This document shows positions 17,430 through 22,358 of a DNA stretch of 22,358 bases, piece after piece; the first letter of the stretch is position 1; every line of letters starts with the position of its first letter. Below the pieces are notes generated by a model. That model ran no database searches. It was given only the letters and a program-made list of their open reading frames with translations, and had not been told where the DNA came from. This DNA comes from Schizophyllum amplum (lineage: Eukaryota > Basidiomycota > Agaricomycetes > Agaricales > Schizophyllaceae): positions 1 through 22,358 of the forward strand of contig VDMD01000250.1 of NCBI GenBank assembly GCA_007026445.1, given 5' to 3'. The position numbers and the translations under genes were made by a program.

Positions 17430-20188
17430 TCAACAATGACAACCTGCCGCGTCGCCATTTGTGAAGGCCGCGACGCTGTGCGTGTCTTTGCTGCCCTGCA
17501 CATCCATACTGGGGTTCTTCGTGAAGAACGACTGCGGCTTAAGCGTGATGTTCAAGTGCTCCACGGGCATGCTATGTAGCGGTTAGTCAGCTACGACGTC
17601 GGTGAAAGCTAAGGACGATGTCGACTTACACAGGCCAGTCTTCTGGGCGCGGAATATGTGTCGTACCTAGTCGCAGAAATGAGAAGCAGCTCACAAGGAC
17701 AACAGTGAACGTACCAAATGTCACGTAGACAAGGATATCCTCATCCTCGACCTTGCCCCCTCCCGTGGACCACTTCTCCAAGGAGTCTTCCGGCGTCGTC
17801 CTCGACTGAGGCACGTACTTGCCGGACGGCCACATCCTGCTGCCCTTCGGACCCTCCACATCGCGCACAACCCAGAGCGGAGCCTTGATGAAGCCCGAGC
17901 GCCTCGCGCACCAGCTGTCCTCCCGCACGAACGACGGCACCATCCCGCCCTTGACGCCGATGCTGTAGCCGACGTTGGCACCGCTGCTGTAGTGTTTCCG
18001 CGCGGAGTTGACGATGCGCCACCGGCGGTCCGTGCTGAGGTCGTACTGTCGGGAGCCCTCCTGCTTGATGAGCGAGTCCTTCGTCATGAAGGCGTTGCCG
18101 GCGAAGTTCTGCACAGACCCTGTCGGCGCGTCGGGCATGCGCATCACGTCCGTCTCCATGACGGAGTTCTGCAAGCCGTCGATCATGGGGTCGATGCGGA
18201 GGGAGAACATGTGCTGGTGGTAGTGCGCGTTGACGTTGGGCGCGACGTAGGTGCCGTGGGGATTCGGCTCGCCGTCCGCACCGACGTACACCTGCAGGAT
18301 ACCTGTAAGACGGGTCTCCAGCTCGATGCTACCATCCTGGTAGAAGTGGTAGTTCCAGATGTACTCTGTCAACAGGTCAGCCCAGGATCCTTGCATATCC
18401 AGCAATCGTCACTAACCGTAGTTGGCCTAAACAACCATGCGTCAGTCTTATTCCTAGGGCCGCACATCGATTACTCACCAAGGTGCAGACCATGCTGATA
18501 ACGAGGCGCCGGCGGCGGACAGTCTGAGACCGCCCGCCTGGGCGGTAGTCGGTGTGCTTCCAGAGCACCCCGTTATCCTCTTCATGAATGCAGATGACGT
18601 TCTTGATGGTGATTACGCTGCCGTCGTTTGCGACGTACGACCCGGGCTGAGGACGATTAAGTTACCGCTCACCTGTCGAGTGCCGGTACTTACCAAGTAA
18701 TGAATCTGCCCGAGGCAGTCGCAACCCAGAGACAACTCATTTGCCATCGTACCCATACCGTACTCGCCACTGAAACGCGGTCAATGGCTCGAATGGAAGA
18801 AGGCCGCGAAAGATACGTACGAATCGAAAGCGAATTTGCGGGAATGGGGGAATTCCGGTGCGCCGTACGGAACGACCATCTCGGCGAGAGAAAGGCGGTA
18901 GAAAAGCGGGCGAATCTCGCCATTGTCGTTGTAGGTGATGGTGGACAAAGCAATGCCCTCGCGATGAGTGAAAGCTGCAAGATCACCGGGCGTCAGCGTA
19001 TATTGTGGCACCCTGGTGAACGATCACCTACAGATATGCATCTTCCAGTTTTGCCACTCGATTTCATTCCCGTTCATTTTGAAGCTCACGCCTTCAGGCT
19101 GCACGACGTGAAGCTGTGGCGCAACGTTAGCTCGGACTTTCCCGCAACTACGGTGACTTACCGGCTTCAGGCCTTCGCGAGGCTTGTAGTCCGGATCGGA
19201 CTTCGCCATCAGATCAGGCAGGAAGTCGAAGGGCTTCTTAGGAGGCGGGATGCGGTCGCGGTTGGCTGCGGCCGAACTCGGCGCCTAGTGCGCCGGGGCG
19301 CGGTAGTAGAGACCGAGAGAGCAGGCCCATTGGGCGTCGACTTTCTGGTCGGCGGGAAATCGATTTGAAGGACGGTCTCCGCATTGGAATCAAGCACAGC
19401 AATGAAGTCCTTTGGGTAGCAGTCAGTTGGCCGATCAAGAGCGATGGACTGCTGATGTCCTCACCATCGGGTGTGCGTAGAGGTTCTCATGCTCGCCAAA
19501 TCTCGCGAAGATGAGGGCTTGCTGGACGCGCCGTTGCTGGGGGAAGCGATCATCGTAGCCGATGGACCATCCGTCGCAGACAATCTGCTCCGGCTCGACA
19601 CCTGCACGAAATGAGATCGGAGATGGATGAGATGATCGTGCCACACACCGACTGCCTTCGCCAGCTCCTGAATGCGCTTGTCTGCCTTGATCGTCTTCTC
19701 CGCCGCTACGAGCTCCTCGACAGAGATCTGGGGCTGCGAGCCCTCGGGCAGCAGGTCGAGCGTGTCGACATTCCAGGCGCCATCGGCGAGGGAGAGGACG
19801 GCGTTGTACGACTGCCCCTTGACGAGTTCCACAAAGTCGACCTCCGCTTGGCGGATGATCGGGGTAGCAGGCTCAGGCTTGCCACCGGGGGTGAGGGGGA
19901 TGCCGAGATGAGCAAGGACTGGCGTTTGGGAGGGGGGATGAGACCACAGGTGATAAACTTGAGCGCAGTGATGTCCGGGATGCTGGTCGTATGGTGGGGC
20001 GCACGACGAGGCAGACAGCCGCGATCTGTAATCGACGGGGATCAGAACCTGCAATCTCGGGATTCGGAGCAGCGTAAATACCTCTTCGGGCGTCAAAAGG
20101 ATCCAACGGATGCTTCGGTGCGTGAGTCGAGTTCTCCGCAGAGATTGAGACTCCAGTAGCAGTTCCGGGTACAGCGTTGGCGGGACAT
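17430..20188 (-). CDS. Copper amine oxidase (primary-amine oxidase, TPQ cofactor)
   Basis: Oxidises primary amines to aldehyde, ammonia and hydrogen peroxide; fungal forms are often peroxisomal, but no clear C-terminal SKL-type signal is seen (ends GCHC). Twelve exons: 20188-20082, 20025-19649, 19601-19465, 19409-19162, 19113-19032, 18974-18821, 18769-18694, 18646-18479, 18426-18417, 18365-17715, 17666-17630 and 17571-17430, about 729 residues. Visible: TPEEI near the N-terminus, PLTPGGKPEP, CDGWSIGYDDRF, FTHREGIALSTITYND, FDSGEYGMG (catalytic-base Asp), CDCLGQIHY, the TPQ motif NYEY, HYHQH (two copper ligands) and PVMPVEH (third His). Frame breaks: extra bases near 20183 and 20096; missing bases near 19997, 19919 and 19285. 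The start MSANAV, 64 bp after a TATA box, is preferred to an in-frame ATG at 20247, which lies only 5 bp from that box. Confidence 0.95.
18417..18426 (-). other. 10-nt microexon carrying the TPQ-precursor tyrosine codon
   Basis: On the minus strand the sequence TTTAG-GCCAACTACG-GTTAGT gives the exon GCC AAC TAC G. It joins CTTG (18479) to AGTACATCTGG (18365), encoding TLANYEYIWNY. The first Tyr of NY(D/E)Y is the residue oxidised to topaquinone in this family. Skipping the exon would remove it and shift the frame. Confidence 0.85.
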
Positions 20189-20251
20189 GGGCTGGTCAAT
20201 GCAAGTAAAACAGGAGTAGTCCTCTGCGACGAGCACTGTCGCCCCATCGAC

Positions 20252-20259
20252 CTTATATA
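20252..20259 (-). promoter_or_regulatory. TATA box of the amine oxidase gene
   Basis: On the minus strand TATATAAG lies 64-71 bp before the ATG at 20188. A transcription start about 30 bp downstream leaves a leader of roughly 35 nt. The ATG at 20247 would lie upstream of that start. Confidence 0.55.
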
Positions 20260-20647
20260 CGCCCTCTATCAGGTGAGATAGCACATGACAGTGGGGCATT
20301 ACGACCTTTGCCCGTGGCCAGTAGCCTTCGGATAAGAGGGGGACGGGACCATCCCATACCGTAGCCCCCGAACCCCGACGACCGCGATCGTTATCTCGTC
20401 AGAGACCGCCGTCCTGCGGAGCGCCAGGGGAAGGCCGCACTAGGCAGAGATGAAGCGGAAGCTGGACCAGAGTCAACGCAACATGTAGCCAGAAAGAAGA
20501 AACCACATTAAGACGATATAGCATTACACCTTTTTTTAGTTTAGAATACATACGCCCCCGATGATGACCATGACGAATAAACAGCGATGATGATGGGATA
20601 GTGTGTCCGTTGTGCGAGACGATCGATGTATGCGAGCAGCATGACCC
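20260..20647. other. Intergenic gap upstream of the amine oxidase
   Basis: This 388-bp stretch contains the amine oxidase upstream region and the 3' end of the next minus-strand gene. I see a short A/T run at 20529-20538 and nothing else I can name. Confidence 0.45.
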
Positions 20648-22358
20648 CTAGAGAGGGATCCCTGCGTATGGATGTGCATAAGGATAAGTGGCCGAGAGCG
20701 GTTGCAGAGGGGTTTGAGGCGTGCTGTAGGTTGGTATGAAGGGGGAGCCAGCCGATAGAGAGCTCCCCGTGCTGTAGGGGCTGTAGTTCGGGATGACGGG
20801 TGCTGAGGCCGAACCGCCGGAGAGCGACATGTTCAACGGAACGACGGGCGGCGAAGCGTATGACGCGGGATACGCCGGAGGTATACGTCCGGTAAGTGCG
20901 AGGAGTTCTTTCATTGGGATGACCGGATATTCGTCTTCGGACGTATCGTCCTCGTCCTCGTCACTGTCAGGAATTGATTGTTGAAGCGGGACTTCATATC
21001 GCCGACGGCTAGCACCATGGGGCGATTGAGCGGTAGGGCTGCGCGCCAACGGTCCATTCCAAGGCGACTCCCGCACGGCGTTCCTGGTCGGGGTGCTCCT
21101 CGTAGACGCACGGCGTTCGAGGCTACCGCTTATTCAGTATGAGTGCGACGACGACAGTCACGGGCTGCGCTTACCCATGCCATGCAGCCGTATTCTCGTC
21201 CACCAGCACGATGAGGAGTTCTTCGCTCCCATTATCCGGCGTATCACTCGAGCTGCGTCGCAGCGGCGTGCCCTCGACGCGGTGCCCGACATGGGCGCTG
21301 GACATCTCATTACTTTGCGGGTCATAGCAGAATAGAAACAATGCTTACGATGGTGTGGGTGCTTCACTGTTATATCGTCTACGACTGCTTCGCGGAGCGG
21401 AACTGCCGTGCGTGCGCGACGCTGTAAGAGCAGGAGTAAGAAGGGTTTCTCAATACAGCAGACGGAGTTCGCACCATTGCTGGAGAATCTGAGGCGGCGC
21501 ATTAGAAAAATAGGTGGAAGAGAACGATGAATAGAACTTACTGCGACGAAGAATCAGGATTAACACCCTCAGCTTAGCTATGGACACGGTCATCAGCGGA
21601 TTGTTCCCAGCAATGCGTATCAGACTTACGCTGGTGGCTTAATGGTACGTTTGGCATCATATTAAGGAGTGGCAGGGACGCGACAGATGAGTTGGTCTAA
21701 ACCTGCGTAGCCGTCAGTTAACCGCGTCGGTGCTATCAGGACAGATGATGCATACGACGACAGCGATTTGGAGTTGGGTACGGGTAAGCACACCAGCTTG
21801 GTCTGCAGACGTGGTGAGACAGGAACGCGTACTGTGAACTTATGATCAAGTACCTGGAGTCCCCGGGACCCGCTGACGATCAGAATTGACAGACGCGTTG
21901 GAACATGCAGACTTGTGCGAGCGGGATGTACTGTCGGAACGATCTGACTTCCGCGAGTTCGACCGACCGAGGGTTTCATCATTGGAGGGGATGCTGAGAA
22001 CCCTACTCGAGGCTTGAGCGGAGGATAAAGACCACGGACAAGGGCACTCACGATTGGCGTTTGTACTCCCTCTCCAGTGTTTTAAGAGCCTTGTCAAAAG
22101 CCTTGTCTAACTTATCATGCTTGTCGAACTCATCGCCTATCAGGTCACCAGTGCCTGCAATGAGGTTGAGATAATGCATGTTATGTGGCGAACATCGGGC
22201 TGACCCTGTTTGCGATGAGTCTGTAGGAGGCCATCATCAGTGAAAGGCGAGCATCGTTACGCACAACAAAGACGCACCCCAGTGTGTCCCCTCCATGACC
22301 GCCATAGATCTACGGCTTTCCTCCCCGCCTCCACGGACGCGGCAGAGCGAGGACGACT
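20648..22358 (-). CDS. Disordered Ser/Pro-rich fungal protein of unknown function, C-terminal part (N-terminus outside window)
   Basis: I do not recognise this protein. Well-supported exons: 22154-22052 (charged helix DEFDKHDKLDKAFDKALKTL), 22002-21854 (Ser/Arg-rich, SRKSDRSDSTSRSHKS), an exon ending at 21175 that contains MSSAHVGHRVEGTPLRRSSS and LIVLVDENTAAW, and 21122-20648. The last exon holds an acidic patch (DSDEDEDDTSEDEYP) and a Pro/Tyr/Ser-rich tail ending YAGIPL. Introns 22051-22003 and 21174-21123 have good donors and acceptors. Between 21853 and about 21305 several short exon candidates exist (for example TNSSVASLPLLNMMPNV near 21690-21630), but their frames do not join cleanly, probably because of indels. 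The 5' part beyond 22205 continues off the edge. It could be two genes rather than one, with the second starting at the ATG at 21305. Confidence 0.5.

Noticed and set aside
1..20188. Pseudogenes or programmed frameshifting as the explanation for the many frame breaks
   Set aside because: Breaks are single bases spread over all genes including essential ones, lack a common slippery site, and leave splice signals intact.
22205..22220. A 16-nt microexon in the unknown right-hand gene
   Set aside because: Its borders look like splice sites, but joining it leads to a stop in the next exon unless one G is removed, so I do not claim it.
1..22358. Transposons, long terminal repeats, CRISPR arrays, attachment sites or viral genes
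   Set aside because: I saw no terminal repeats, transposase or polymerase motifs, or spaced direct repeats. The only repeats are the short ones listed.

Overview
This window looks like a gene-dense piece of an Agaricomycete (mushroom-forming basidiomycete) nuclear genome. The genes are cut by many short introns, mostly 46-66 nt, with GTRNGY-type donors, CTRAY-like branch points and CAG/TAG acceptors. Intergenic gaps are short, and the proteins recognised are fungal: a class I myosin, a UCS myosin chaperone, an Mdm1-type sorting nexin, a Lto1 homologue and a TPQ-type amine oxidase. I see no transposon, virus, CRISPR array or bacterial operon. Identifications rest on motifs and remembered family architecture, not on a search.

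Layout from left to right. (1) The 5' half of a class I myosin motor, minus strand, running off the left edge (1-1228). (2) An UNC-45/She4/Cro1-type myosin chaperone upstream of it on the same strand (1557-3559). (3) A divergent gap, then a LaeA-like SAM methyltransferase, plus strand (4399-5329), followed by a short imperfect tandem repeat. (4) A secreted arylsulfotransferase-domain protein, minus strand (5527-7513). (5) TRM6/GCD10, the non-catalytic tRNA m1A58 methyltransferase subunit, plus strand (7956-9871). (6) A long PXA-RGS-PX-nexin C protein of the Mdm1/SNX13 type, minus strand (9991-14053). (7) A 12-exon mitochondrial carrier of the Oac1 type, plus strand (14192-15784), sharing a 138-bp divergent promoter with (6). 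(8) An intron-containing tRNA-Trp(CCA), plus strand (15995-16079). (9) A Lto1/ORAOV1-type deca-GX3 protein, minus strand (16555-17211). (10) A copper amine oxidase with 12 exons, minus strand (17430-20188). (11) The C-terminal part of a long, disordered, Ser/Pro-rich protein of unknown function, minus strand (20648 to beyond 22358).

The most consistent anomaly is that nearly every conserved gene is interrupted by single-base gains or losses: I count about 32 in nine genes, roughly two-thirds of them a missing base. Most sit in short homopolymer runs, while splice sites and reading frames on either side stay intact. I read this as uncorrected sequencing or assembly error rather than mass pseudogenisation. 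Coordinates for coding genes therefore span from start codon to stop codon including introns, and the breaks are listed in each entry.

Functionally the clearest link is between the myosin and its folding chaperone, which are neighbours. TRM6 and tRNA-Trp belong to tRNA biology and Lto1 to ribosome biogenesis, but there is no sign of a dedicated cluster. The methyltransferase and the arylsulfotransferase are convergent neighbours, which is suggestive at most. I found no convincing evidence for a previously undescribed multi-gene system. The most interesting gene-structure detail is a 10-nt exon that carries the cofactor-forming tyrosine codon of the amine oxidase.
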